NCBI GenBank assembly: GCA_947488905.1
Contig: CANLBJ010000007.1
Span: 1-64,000, forward strand
Source of the DNA: Ulvibacter algarum
Lineage (GTDB): Bacteria > Bacteroidota > Bacteroidia > Flavobacteriales > Flavobacteriaceae
Length of the DNA stretch: 64,000 nucleotides
Direction: 5' to 3'
Positions 34,993-43,455 of this stretch are shown in pieces; position 1 is the first letter of the stretch; each line of letters begins with the position of its first letter. A model generated the notes under the pieces. It did not search any database and was not told the DNA's origin. It saw nothing but the letters and a program-made list of their open reading frames with translations. The position numbers and the translations under genes are program-made.

Positions 34993-36057
34993 ATGAAAAA
35001 GATTTTTTTTACACTACTAGTTGTTTCACTTGCCTTTGTAGGTTGTGACTCTGACGATGACACAACAAGCGTATCACCAGATGCAGGAGTATTAAGCGGA
35101 GGCCCCTTTACATTTTTAGTAGATGGAACACCAGATATGGTAACAGGTATAACTACAGATGCAGACGCAGTAGGAACTAATTCATCTTTTATTATTACAG
35201 ATGCAGATGGTAGTATTTTAGGTTTACCACCAACATTAGAGGCTTTAAATGGGGTTGACTTTGATGGGGCAGGAGTAGGTTCTTGTGCTATTTATTATTT
35301 ACGTTATGAAACTATTAGTGGTCTTGAGGCAGGTAGTAATATTAATGACCTAACAGGTGACTTTGATACATCAAACTCAATTATTGTAACACGTGATCAA
35401 GGTGCAAATGCAGGAGTACTTACCGGAGATAATTTTGTTTTTTGCGTAGATGGAACACCAGATATGGTAAGTGGTATCTCAACAGATCCAGATGCAGTAG
35501 GTACAAACAGAACATTTGTTATTACAGATGCAGATGGTACTATTTTAGGATTACCACCAGGAGTAGCAGAGTTAGAAGGAGTTGATTTTGATGGAGCAGG
35601 AGCAGGTGTTTGTCTTATTTGGTATTTACGTTATGAAGATGGGTTAACAGGATTAACAGCTGGAGAAAATGTAGATGGATTAAATGGAGTGTTTAGTTTT
35701 TCTAACTCAATCTCAGTAACACGTAATGAGCCAATAGGTGGAGCTATAACAGGAGGTCCTTTTAATTTTACAGTAGATGGAACACCAGATATGGTAAGCG
35801 GGATAGCTTTAGATGGTACTCAAACAGGGAGTTTAAAAACGTGGGTTATTACAGATGATGCAGGTAACGTTTTAGGTTTACCACCTACACTAGAAGCATT
35901 AGAAGGAGTTGATTTTGATGGAGCTGGAACAGGTGTTTGCTTAATTTGGTACTTAAGATATGAAGATGGATTACAAGGTTTAGAAGCAGGAGAAAATGTA
36001 GCTAACCTAGATGGGTGTTACAATTTTTCAAACTCAATTTCTGTGACAAGAAGTTAA
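34993..36057 (+). CDS. Lipoprotein with three about 105-residue internal repeats
   Basis: The 354-residue lipoprotein (TLLVVSLAFVGCDSDDD; lipobox FVGC) has an acidic linker and three near-copies of one domain: about residues 35-135, 140-245 and 250-354. Each begins (G)GPF-F-VDGTPDMV(T/S)GI, continues with FVITDADG-ILGLPP--EALEGVDFDGAG, has paired Cys around C(L/A)I-YLRYE, and ends F-SNSI(S/I)VTR. The repeats are also alike at DNA level, so the duplications are recent or homogenised. Likely surface-exposed; no known family is recognised. Confidence 0.8.
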   Translation: MKKIFFTLLVVSLAFVGCDSDDDTTSVSPDAGVLSGGPFTFLVDGTPDMVTGITTDADAVGTNSSFIITDADGSILGLPPTLEALNGVDFDGAGVGSCAIYYLRYETISGLEAGSNINDLTGDFDTSNSIIVTRDQGANAGVLTGDNFVFCVDGTPDMVSGISTDPDAVGTNRTFVITDADGTILGLPPGVAELEGVDFDGAGAGVCLIWYLRYEDGLTGLTAGENVDGLNGVFSFSNSISVTRNEPIGGAITGGPFNFTVDGTPDMVSGIALDGTQTGSLKTWVITDDAGNVLGLPPTLEALEGVDFDGAGTGVCLIWYLRYEDGLQGLEAGENVANLDGCYNFSNSISVTRS

Positions 36058-36079
36058 CTGAGTAAGTTTTGTTAGTAGA

Positions 36080-36116
36080 AGAACGTAGTATCATATTGAT
36101 GCTGCGTTCTTTTTTA
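36080..36116 (+). terminator. Terminator overlapping the next gene's promoter
   Basis: AGAACGTAGTATCA and TGATGCTGCGTTCT form an imperfect stem with loop TAT and six Ts. The next gene's -7 motif TAGCTTTG begins 5 nt later (36121), so the terminator occupies the place of its upstream promoter region. Confidence 0.75.
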
Positions 36117-36120
36117 TTTA

Positions 36121-36128
36121 TAGCTTTG
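36121..36128 (+). promoter_or_regulatory. -7 motif 4 nt before the TlpA-like gene
   Basis: TAGCTTTG, then CGGT and ATG: consensus motif with leaderless spacing. Confidence 0.55.
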
Positions 36129-36132
36129 CGGT

Positions 36133-36696
36133 ATGAAAAATATATTAAGAAAACACTGGAGTACTATTGCACTAGGGGTAATAGCAGTTCTACTATTTGT
36201 GCCACAAATAGGGATGCCTATAAAAGTGTTTTATAATGAATTGATAGCTTTTAATCCTTCGGAAATATCTGAAGAAAAACAAGAAGTGCTTCAAAACTAT
36301 GACTGGAACCTTATAGCAAAAGATAACGCTATAAATTTAAAACGATCTAAAGGAAAAGTCACTTTAATAAACATGTGGGCTACTTGGTGCCCACCTTGTG
36401 TGGCAGAAATGCCATCGCTACAAAGTTTGTATAATGACTATGGCGATCAAGTAGATTTTTATTTTATTACTGGAGAAGAACAAAAGGTGGTAGATGCATT
36501 TATGAATAAGAAGGGCTATACGTTTCCGGTTTATTTGCAACGTTTTAGCCCACCAAGTCAACTAGAAGGAAACACAATACCTACTACTTTTTTAATTGAT
36601 AAAGAAGGCAAAATTGTGATAAGAGAAACTGGAGCTGCAGATTGGGATAGTGAAGAAACCCGAGCAATTGTAAAACGTTTGTTAGATTCTGAGTGA
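36133..36696 (+). CDS. TlpA-family thioredoxin-like protein
   Basis: The 187-residue protein has one N-terminal membrane anchor (about residues 9-27) and a periplasmic thioredoxin fold. The redox motif is WCPPC in INMWATWCPPCVAEMPSL (about 77-94), and the cis-Pro strand is NTIPTTFLIDKEG (about 150-162). TlpA/ResA-like proteins reduce or exchange disulfides, often for cytochrome c assembly. The partner is unknown; no ccm genes are nearby. Confidence 0.9.
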   Translation: MKNILRKHWSTIALGVIAVLLFVPQIGMPIKVFYNELIAFNPSEISEEKQEVLQNYDWNLIAKDNAINLKRSKGKVTLINMWATWCPPCVAEMPSLQSLYNDYGDQVDFYFITGEEQKVVDAFMNKKGYTFPVYLQRFSPPSQLEGNTIPTTFLIDKEGKIVIRETGAADWDSEETRAIVKRLLDSE

Positions 36697-37008
36697 TTTT
36701 TTTATTTAATCAATAAAATTTAAAAGTTACAGAATCAGAAAAAGATCTAAAAAGTTAATCAGCAATAGCTTATTTTTTTTCACCTTTTTTAATTCAAAAC
36801 ACGCAAAGCTAAAATAATATCTTTATAAATGTCTTGTTTTTAGCAGCAAAACACTCTTGTAACTTATTCCAATTTTCCACTATTTTTACATTTAACAAAC
36901 AAATTTTCAATCCAATCACATTTCCGCAGTAATTGTGAACAACATATACCCTCCAATCACGAAACATTTGTTACTTTTGTAACACTAAAAATTTAGAATC
37001 ACTAGACT
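36697..37008 (+). promoter_or_regulatory. AT-rich 312-bp intergenic region before sucC
   Basis: No gene is seen. A -7 motif TACTTTTG lies at 36972-36979, 29 nt before the sucC ATG. The upstream stretch is very AT-rich (poly-T near 36774-36789) with no clear hairpin terminator for the TlpA-like gene. Confidence 0.5.
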
Positions 37009-38199
37009 ATGAATTTACACGAATATCAAGGAAAACAAATATTAAATAGCTTTGGCGTAGAGATACAAAGAGGTATAGTTGCAACAACGCCAGAAGAAGC
37101 AGTTGCAGCAGCAAAAAAATTAACCGAAGAAACTGGAACTGGATGGCACGTGCTTAAGGCACAAGTTCACGCCGGTGGTCGTGGTAAAGGTGGCGGTGTA
37201 AAACTAGCTAAGAGCCTTGATGATGTTAAAAGAATTGCAGGAGAGATAATTGGGATGGACTTAGTGACACCTCAAACAAGTGCAGAAGGTAAAAGAGTAC
37301 ACCAAGTTTTAGTTACAGAAGATGTATACTATCCTGGTGACAGTGAGCCAGAAGAATATTACATGAGTGTATTATTAAACCGTGCAACGGGACGTAATAT
37401 GGTAATGTATTCTACAGAAGGTGGTATGGATATTGAAGAAGTAGCAGAAAACACACCACACTTAATTTTTCACGAAGAAATAGATCCTGCAACGGGATTA
37501 TTACCTTTTCAAGCTCGTAAAATTGCATTTAACCTTGGGTTAAGTGGAATGGCTTTTAAGCAAATGACAAAATTTGTTACTGCTTTAGTAACTGCATATG
37601 AGAAGAGTGACTCAGCTTTATTTGAGATCAACCCTGTATTGAAAACAAGTGATGATAAAATTATCGCTGTTGATGCAAAGGTATCTCTTGATGCAAATGC
37701 TTTATACAGACATAAAGATTATATGGAGATGCGCGATAAGCGTGAAGAAAACCAAGTTGAAGTTGAAGCTGGTGAGCTAGGATTAAACTACGTAGATCTT
37801 GACGGTAACGTTGGGTGTATGGTAAACGGTGCTGGTCTTGCAATGGCAACAATGGATCTTATTAAGCAATCTGGTGGAGAACCTGCAAACTTTCTTGATG
37901 TAGGAGGTACGGCAGATGCAGAGCGTGTAGAGGCTGCTTTTAAATTAATTTTAAAAGACCCTAACGTAAAAGCAATCTTAGTGAACATTTTTGGTGGTAT
38001 TGTACGTTGTGACCGTGTGGCACAAGGTATTATTGAAGCTTATAAGAATATGGGTAACATAGAAGTGCCTATCATTGTTCGTTTACAAGGAACAAACGCA
38101 GACATCGCTAAGAAATTAATTGATGACAGTGGTCTTGATGTACAGAGTGCTACTGAGTTTCAAGAAGCTGCAGATAAAGTGCAAGCGGTTTTAGCTTAA
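37009..38199 (+). CDS. sucC: Succinyl-CoA synthetase beta subunit (ADP-forming)
   Basis: The 396-residue citric-acid-cycle subunit binds nucleotide with an ATP-grasp fold. N-terminal MNLHEYQGKQILNSFGV is the family hallmark; AQVHAGGRGKGGGVKLA (about residues 51-67) is the grasp loop; LFEINPVLKT (about 204-213) and VDAKVSLDANALYRH (about 221-235) hold metal ligands; FLDVGGTADAERV and ILVNIFGGIVRCD form the CoA-ligase domain. The alpha subunit sucD is not next to it: a hairpin and an unrelated gene follow. Confidence 0.97.
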   Translation: MNLHEYQGKQILNSFGVEIQRGIVATTPEEAVAAAKKLTEETGTGWHVLKAQVHAGGRGKGGGVKLAKSLDDVKRIAGEIIGMDLVTPQTSAEGKRVHQVLVTEDVYYPGDSEPEEYYMSVLLNRATGRNMVMYSTEGGMDIEEVAENTPHLIFHEEIDPATGLLPFQARKIAFNLGLSGMAFKQMTKFVTALVTAYEKSDSALFEINPVLKTSDDKIIAVDAKVSLDANALYRHKDYMEMRDKREENQVEVEAGELGLNYVDLDGNVGCMVNGAGLAMATMDLIKQSGGEPANFLDVGGTADAERVEAAFKLILKDPNVKAILVNIFGGIVRCDRVAQGIIEAYKNMGNIEVPIIVRLQGTNADIAKKLIDDSGLDVQSATEFQEAADKVQAVLA

Positions 38200-38220
38200 C
38201 GCGAAAATTTTAAATATTTG

Positions 38221-38253
38221 AAGCCTTGGAAGTCAATTTCCAAGGCTTTTTTT
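38221..38253 (+). terminator. Terminator after sucC
   Basis: AAGCCTTGGA pairs with TTCCAAGGCTT, with seven Ts after it. Confidence 0.9.
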
Positions 38254-38264
38254 ATATTTGAAAT

Positions 38265-38660
38265 ATGGATAGAACCAACGAAGCCTTATTAAGTGATTTA
38301 ATAGTTTTAGCTAAAGCTGACAATATAGTCACTGAGTCTGAATATGATTTAATATTTAAGCTAGCCACAGCAATGGACATAAGTAAAGAAGTGGTTGATT
38401 CACTTTTTGAAAGCCCTGTACCATCTGTAGTACAAGAGTCAGAACTACAACGTATTACACACTTTTATAAACTGATGCTAGTAATGAATGTAGATCAAGA
38501 AGCTCATGATAAAGAGCTTGTTGTAATACGTAATTTTGGGGTTAAAATGGGAATTAGACCTGGTGTCATTGATCAAATGCTTTTTAAAATGGAGCAATAT
38601 GAAGATAAGATTATCCCAAGTGAAGAGATCATGAAGATTTTTCAGACGTATTATAATTAG
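38265..38660 (+). CDS. TerB-like helical protein
   Basis: The 131-residue cytoplasmic all-helical protein has the TerB pattern: ALLSDLIVLAKADNIVTESEYDLIFKLA (about residues 7-34) with an acidic D-x-x-x-x-x-E metal-site-like turn, a second helical repeat MLVMNVDQEAHDKELVVIRNFGVKMGI (about 70-96), and a tail. TerB proteins are linked with tellurite resistance and stress; the solitary gene here gives no more clues. It starts 10 nt after the sucC terminator. Confidence 0.72.
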   Translation: MDRTNEALLSDLIVLAKADNIVTESEYDLIFKLATAMDISKEVVDSLFESPVPSVVQESELQRITHFYKLMLVMNVDQEAHDKELVVIRNFGVKMGIRPGVIDQMLFKMEQYEDKIIPSEEIMKIFQTYYN

Positions 38661-38694
38661 ACTTTTCTCTTTCAACTCTCTACATTTATTTTTA

Positions 38695-38702
38695 TACCTT
38701 TA
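38695..38702 (+). promoter_or_regulatory. -7 motif 4 nt before the kelch lipoprotein gene
   Basis: TACCTTTA, one base off consensus, then GTAA and ATG. Confidence 0.4.
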
Positions 38703-38706
38703 GTAA

Positions 38707-40065
38707 ATGATTAAGCCTTATTATAATATCCGTTTTGTTTCAATATTTTTCATCTCTTTATTGATAGTAGCTAGTTGTACTAAGAAAGATGATGAGAACC
38801 CTGAATCAACAGACGAAGAAGTTGTAACAGATGACGAAGTAGTAATCGATGATATTTTGCCGGTACTTGATATTTCATATACTGTATTAGATAATAGCAA
38901 TATTAATCTTGTTGCTACTCTTACAGAACACAATCAAACTATTGTTGATTTTGGCTTTCTAATAGACAATAATAAACTTACTTTGGGCGATTCTCTAGAA
39001 TCATTATCCTTCGAAACAAATTATACTACTGATTTGGAACTATTTGAAGAAGTAATTATAGAATCCTATGTTAAGCTAGACGCAATAGATGAAACAATAA
39101 AAAGTAACGACACTATTTATAGGCAATTACCAAAGATTGAAACCTCTAGCCGCGATAGTTATCCTGGAGATAAAGTGAAGGAACATAGTGGTTTTTTGAT
39201 AGATGACAATTATTATTTAACTGGTGGAAGTCATATTTATAGTACTGAAACTAAGTTCTGCTATAGATATAATATAACTACAAATACTTGGGTGCAATTA
39301 AATGATATTCCTAATGAGTTATCACTTCATGTCTCTTTTGTAATAGACGACACGGCATATTTAGGATTAGGTTATGATAGAATCGATTTTCCTATATATA
39401 ATTATTATGATAATATTTATAAATACAACACTTTAAATGACAGTTGGGAAGAGATGAATCCCTTCCCGGGTGGCCCAAAGGCAGCTGCCTTAAGTTTTAC
39501 AATTGACGGAGTTGGTTATATCGCTGGAGGAAGTTCTGGTTCAAAAGATTTGTGGCAGTATGATGATTTAAATGATTCTTGGCAGCAACTGGGAGATTTA
39601 CCAAAAAGTGCGGGAATTGGTAATGCTACAATTACTACACGTGGGAGCGATGCGTATTTGATAGTAAAACAAGGATCTTTGACACATAAATTATATAAAT
39701 ATAATTCTGAACTTGATGAATGGACAGAGAAACAATCATTTGACGTTTTAGATCCAGATATTGGGACTCCAGCTATTTCGTATTTTTTATCTGATGATTT
39801 ATTAGTTTATGAAGCGCATACTATATTTGACTTATATGGTGAAAACACAGCTAATGGATTATGGTTTTATAAAATTTCTGAAGACACGTGGAATAATTTT
39901 CCACTCTCGGCAATAACTGGTAGTGGGAGTTTGGAATCTCAGGCTGATGGTAAAACAGTGTGTAATTATAATGATCGTGTGTTTTCTTTTTTAGGTGTTG
40001 GTTTTTTGTCACATGAACAATATGGAGTAAATACAGTGACCGAAAGAGTTTACATTGAAGAGTAA
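38707..40065 (+). CDS. Kelch-repeat beta-propeller lipoprotein
   Basis: The 452-residue lipoprotein (FISLLIVASCTKKDD; lipobox VASC) has an acidic linker, a fibronectin-like domain (about residues 50-140) and a C-terminal beta-propeller (about 155-450). Kelch motifs are visible: YNITTNTWVQLNDIP, YNTLNDSWEEMNPFPGG, AAALSFTIDGVGYIAGGSS, YDDLNDSWQQLGDLP, YNSELDEWTEKQSF. It is expected at the cell surface; propellers of this kind bind sugars or proteins, but the ligand is unknown. Confidence 0.85.
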   Translation: MIKPYYNIRFVSIFFISLLIVASCTKKDDENPESTDEEVVTDDEVVIDDILPVLDISYTVLDNSNINLVATLTEHNQTIVDFGFLIDNNKLTLGDSLESLSFETNYTTDLELFEEVIIESYVKLDAIDETIKSNDTIYRQLPKIETSSRDSYPGDKVKEHSGFLIDDNYYLTGGSHIYSTETKFCYRYNITTNTWVQLNDIPNELSLHVSFVIDDTAYLGLGYDRIDFPIYNYYDNIYKYNTLNDSWEEMNPFPGGPKAAALSFTIDGVGYIAGGSSGSKDLWQYDDLNDSWQQLGDLPKSAGIGNATITTRGSDAYLIVKQGSLTHKLYKYNSELDEWTEKQSFDVLDPDIGTPAISYFLSDDLLVYEAHTIFDLYGENTANGLWFYKISEDTWNNFPLSAITGSGSLESQADGKTVCNYNDRVFSFLGVGFLSHEQYGVNTVTERVYIEE

Positions 40066-40121
40066 CAACTGGTTTGAAACTTTTTTTATTTCAACTGAGA
40101 GGTTTATTATTGTAAGAATTA

Positions 40122-40694
40122 ATGGAATTCATAAGAAAACACATAGAAGCAATCTCTAAAATCTCAGACACAGATTGGGAGTATTTTAAATCCCGCTTAG
40201 TGCAGCGAGATTTTAAGAAGAAAACCGTTTTCTCAAAATTAGGAGAAGTTGAAGATTATATCTCATTTATTGCAAGTGGGGTAGTTCGTTTGTTCATCCC
40301 CAAAGAAACAAAAGACAAAGAAGTAACTTTTGGTTTTAGCTTTAAAAATCAATTTGTTAGTGCTTATGATTCTTTTTTAATGCGTAAACCTTCAAACTAC
40401 GAGTTAGAAACTCTCTCTGATACGACATTATTTAGTATTTCATATCAAGATATACAAGATGTATATGCTAATACAGAGTTTGGCAACCTCATAGGGAGAT
40501 TAGTCGCAGAGCGCCTATTAATGCTCAAATCAAGGCGTGAACAGTCTTTATTAAATGAAACCGCAGAACAACGCTACTTTAATTTATTTAAAGAACGCCC
40601 AGAGCTGGTTAGTATTATTCCATTAAAATATGTGAGTTCTTATATAGGTGTTACACCACAGGCACTTAGCCGCATTAGAAAACGAATTTCTTAA
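40122..40694 (+). CDS. Crp-like cyclic-nucleotide-binding-fold regulator
   Basis: The 190-residue protein has a Crp-type effector barrel (about residues 25-115: FSKLGEVEDYISFIASGVVRLF, EVTFGFSFKNQFVSAYDSFL), a dimer helix and a short C-terminal helix-turn-helix (LKYVSSYIGVTPQALSRIRKR, about 168-188). This compact form is common in Bacteroidetes. The next gene is a desaturase in the same direction, 57 nt downstream with its own promoter, so it could be a target. Confidence 0.85.
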   Translation: MEFIRKHIEAISKISDTDWEYFKSRLVQRDFKKKTVFSKLGEVEDYISFIASGVVRLFIPKETKDKEVTFGFSFKNQFVSAYDSFLMRKPSNYELETLSDTTLFSISYQDIQDVYANTEFGNLIGRLVAERLLMLKSRREQSLLNETAEQRYFNLFKERPELVSIIPLKYVSSYIGVTPQALSRIRKRIS

Positions 40695-40704
40695 TTTAGG
40701 TTCA

Positions 40705-40735
40705 TTGTTTCAGGTCACTTTTGGCACTACTTTTG
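40705..40735 (+). promoter_or_regulatory. Promoter of the desaturase gene
   Basis: A -33 TTG (40705-40707) and a -7 TACTTTTG (40728-40735) are 20 nt apart, the expected spacing. The predicted leader is about 12 nt. Confidence 0.6.
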
Positions 40736-40751
40736 TCAAATATATATACTT

Positions 40752-41507
40752 ATGACAATCCTTATTTTTATTGTGGTCCTCTGGTATGGCGGACTCTTTT
40801 TTCAAACATTCTTTTTACACCGTTATGCGGCGCATCAAACCTTTACAATGTCAAAATTGACAGAGCGTATTGTGTTTATACTTACTTGGTTTTTTCAAGG
40901 CTCTAATTACTTGAGTGCCTATGGTTATGGAGTAATGCACAGAATGCATCACGCTTATGCAGACACAGAAAAAGACCCACATTCACCTAAGTATGACTTG
41001 AGTGTATTTGCTATGATGTGGCGTACTAAAACGATTTACACTGATATTAATAAACAAAAGATAGAAGTAGAACCTAAGTTCACAAAAAATGTCCCGCAAT
41101 GGAAAAGTTTTGACACTTTTGCTAGCTCTTGGGTTTCAAGGCTTTCTTGGTCTATAGCTTACTTTGCATTTTTCTTAGCTTTTACAACAGCATGGTGGCA
41201 ATGGTTGTTTTTCCCTGTTGCTTTGTTTATGGCGCCTATTCACGGAGTTATTATCAACTGGTACGGTCATATTTATGGGTACGTAAATTTTAAGTCTAAA
41301 GACACTTCAAAAAATCTTTTTAAGTTTGATTTTTTAATGATGGGCGAGGGGTATCACAACAATCACCACAAGCATAGTAGTAGAGCAAACTTTGGAGGTG
41401 TGCGCTGGCACGAACTGGATGTTACTTATATGATTATGTTACTTCTCAACGCAGTAGGTGTAATTCATTTAAAACCTAACACGATTAAAGTGAAGAGGGA
41501 ACTCTAG
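40752..41507 (+). CDS. Acyl-CoA/acyl-lipid fatty-acid desaturase
   Basis: The 251-residue membrane di-iron enzyme introduces a double bond into fatty acyl chains and so adjusts membrane fluidity. Three His boxes are seen: HRYAAH (about residues 24-29), HRMHH (about 66-70) and HNNHH (about 202-206). Four hydrophobic helices surround them. The set matches the delta-9 desaturase family. It lies downstream of a Crp-like regulator gene and ends with a strong terminator. Confidence 0.92.
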   Translation: MTILIFIVVLWYGGLFFQTFFLHRYAAHQTFTMSKLTERIVFILTWFFQGSNYLSAYGYGVMHRMHHAYADTEKDPHSPKYDLSVFAMMWRTKTIYTDINKQKIEVEPKFTKNVPQWKSFDTFASSWVSRLSWSIAYFAFFLAFTTAWWQWLFFPVALFMAPIHGVIINWYGHIYGYVNFKSKDTSKNLFKFDFLMMGEGYHNNHHKHSSRANFGGVRWHELDVTYMIMLLLNAVGVIHLKPNTIKVKREL

Positions 41508-41530
41508 ACTTAATAAGTTAAGTTTATAAA

Positions 41531-41561
41531 CAAAGGACAAAACTTATAGTTTTGTCCTTTG
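41531..41561. terminator. Terminator between desaturase and propeller genes
   Basis: CAAAGGACAAAAC pairs with GTTTTGTCCTTTG (13 bp, loop TTATA). It serves the desaturase and may serve the convergent gene ending at 41607. Confidence 0.85.
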
Positions 41562-41606
41562 TTGTTTTAGTTGATAAGTAGATGATTAAGTGTTTTTTTA
41601 ATTTAA

Positions 41607-42731
41607 CTACTCACTACTACCTTCTAGGTCTTCTTTCGCTACACTCACCACTTTTTCGCCATCAAGCCTAAATAACCCAAGATAGCCTCCAAACCAGATT
41701 ACACCATCTTTATCTTGAAATACACATTGAATAGCCCCACTTTCTAAACCTTGGGCTTTTCCGTAGTTAGTAAATTTTGCGCCATCATATTTATATACCC
41801 CGTGATGCTCTGCAGGAAACCAGATGTTACCGTCTTTGTCTTTAAATAAACTCCAGACTTCATCTCCTGTTATAGTTTTATCTTTAGTATAATTAGTAAA
41901 CTTTTTACCGTCATAACGGCTTATACCATTGTAAAAAGTGGCAAACCATATATCTCCATTATCTGCTTCAAGTATGTGATTTATAGAATTACCAGGGAGT
42001 CCATCTTCTACAGAAATAAGCTGCAACGTTGTACCGTTATACTTATAAGCACCTCCGGGCGTGCTAAACCACATATCACCTTTACTGTCTTCAAAGACAT
42101 TACTTACTATATCTTGATGGCTTACACCTCTGTTAGGGTCTTTTTTAGCTGAAGGCAATGTAAAAGGAGTTACAGTATTGTTTTTATAGCTCGCCACACC
42201 TTTATAGGTGCTTATCCATAAGCGGTCTTTGCTATCAATCATTAGACTCCATATGTCATAATGAGGCAAGTCATTTTCTTGCGTAAATTTGATAAATGAA
42301 TCTGCAGTAGGTGTAGTAGATACTTTAGGGTCATAGGTGATGAGCCCGTTATCTGTGCCAAACCAGATTAATCCTTCTTTATCTTCAACAATACCTCTAA
42401 CGGCAAGACCATCAAAACCCTCGTTAATAGAATATTTAGTTACTTTTTTACCGTCATAAAATAGTACACCATCTCCATTGGTGCCCATCCACATATTGCT
42501 CTTAGAATCTTGGAAAATACGTCTTACAAATTGGCTAATAGGATAGGGTACCGCAGATGGGGGCTTTACAAAAGGGACACCAGTAGGCTTATATGAGTGC
42601 GGACCGTTTTCCTCATAAGTCACTTCCATTACTACCTCACTGTTTTGTTCTTTGTAAACTTCTTTTTCTTTACAAGAGGTGATTGCTAGGCAAAGCATAA
42701 ATAGAAGGGAGCAACCTTTTAATAATTTCAT
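41607..42731 (-). CDS. Two-component-regulator-propeller lipoprotein
   Basis: The frame is open to 42758, but ATG 42731 gives a lipoprotein signal (MKLLKGCSLLFMLCLAITSC), so the product has 374 residues. The body has repeated blocks of the form DS(K/D)x(N/R)(M/L)W(M/I)(G/S)T followed by YDGKKVTKY or YNGTTL, the Reg_prop beta-propeller normally found on the sensor side of hybrid two-component proteins. No kinase domain follows, so this is a stand-alone propeller, probably a surface binding protein. Confidence 0.85.
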   Translation of the reverse strand: MKLLKGCSLLFMLCLAITSCKEKEVYKEQNSEVVMEVTYEENGPHSYKPTGVPFVKPPSAVPYPISQFVRRIFQDSKSNMWMGTNGDGVLFYDGKKVTKYSINEGFDGLAVRGIVEDKEGLIWFGTDNGLITYDPKVSTTPTADSFIKFTQENDLPHYDIWSLMIDSKDRLWISTYKGVASYKNNTVTPFTLPSAKKDPNRGVSHQDIVSNVFEDSKGDMWFSTPGGAYKYNGTTLQLISVEDGLPGNSINHILEADNGDIWFATFYNGISRYDGKKFTNYTKDKTITGDEVWSLFKDKDGNIWFPAEHHGVYKYDGAKFTNYGKAQGLESGAIQCVFQDKDGVIWFGGYLGLFRLDGEKVVSVAKEDLEGSSE

Positions 42732-42911
42732 AATATTTGTTTTAGGTGTAAATGGCATAGCTGTATTATTACTACTTGATATTTATCAAATATACCTTGT
42801 ATGTAATCTCCTAAGCTATATTGAAATGTGAAAAAAGTGTAAAAATTGAGACATATAGTCTTAATTGTGCTAAATCTATAGTATCAGTTTTTCTACCTAA
42901 AAGTAATAAAG

Positions 42912-43439
42912 CTATGGGGTTCTTCTTACCCCAGAAAGTAGTGAGTCATCAAATTTTACCTTTTCATTTTTTGAAGAATGTAAAACAGAAATATCACCTG
43001 TAGACTCTAAGACAACAGCATGTACTTGATCGTAATTAAGTACGTTTGCTTCACGTAATTTTGAAATTAATTGATCTTCTTCTACGCGAGCGTATTTTAA
43101 ATTATCGTAGAGTATTTTATTTCCATCCATCAAAAGCAATGGGTCATTAGATATAAGACTACTTATGGTACTAGATTTACGTTGCAACATCGATAGAAGA
43201 AACATAATTATTAAAAGCCCCCCAATCGCAATAGCTCCATGTACCAGTGAGGTACTAGAAGTAAGGACAGAAGAAATAATACTACCTATGGCAACAGTAA
43301 AGGCAAAATCATAGGCAGTAAACTTTGCAAAAGAACGTAAGCCTATAATTCTTGTATATATTATAATAACGATTACAAGAAAGACACATCCTATTAAGGT
43401 TTGTAATAAGGGGTCATCTGAGCTATATATCCAATCCAT
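42912..43439 (-). CDS. DUF421 (YetF-like) membrane protein
   Basis: The 175-residue protein has three N-terminal helices (about residues 12-30, 42-60, 68-84) and a cytoplasmic DUF421 domain. Hallmarks: TRIIGLRSFAKFTAYDFAFTVAIGSI (about 29-54) and PLLLMDGNKILYDNLKYARV (about 100-119), then DQLISKLREANV. The family is widespread; in spore-formers members respond to germinants, but the role here is unknown. The stop lies 16 nt before the start of the long gene run to its left. Confidence 0.88.
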   Translation of the reverse strand: MDWIYSSDDPLLQTLIGCVFLVIVIIIYTRIIGLRSFAKFTAYDFAFTVAIGSIISSVLTSSTSLVHGAIAIGGLLIIMFLLSMLQRKSSTISSLISNDPLLLMDGNKILYDNLKYARVEEDQLISKLREANVLNYDQVHAVVLESTGDISVLHSSKNEKVKFDDSLLSGVRRTP

Positions 43440-43455
43440 AATTAAATATAAAAAA

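Noticed and set aside
38265-38660. Tellurite-resistance operon
   Set aside because: Only one TerB-like gene is present, without TerC, TerD or TerZ-type neighbours.
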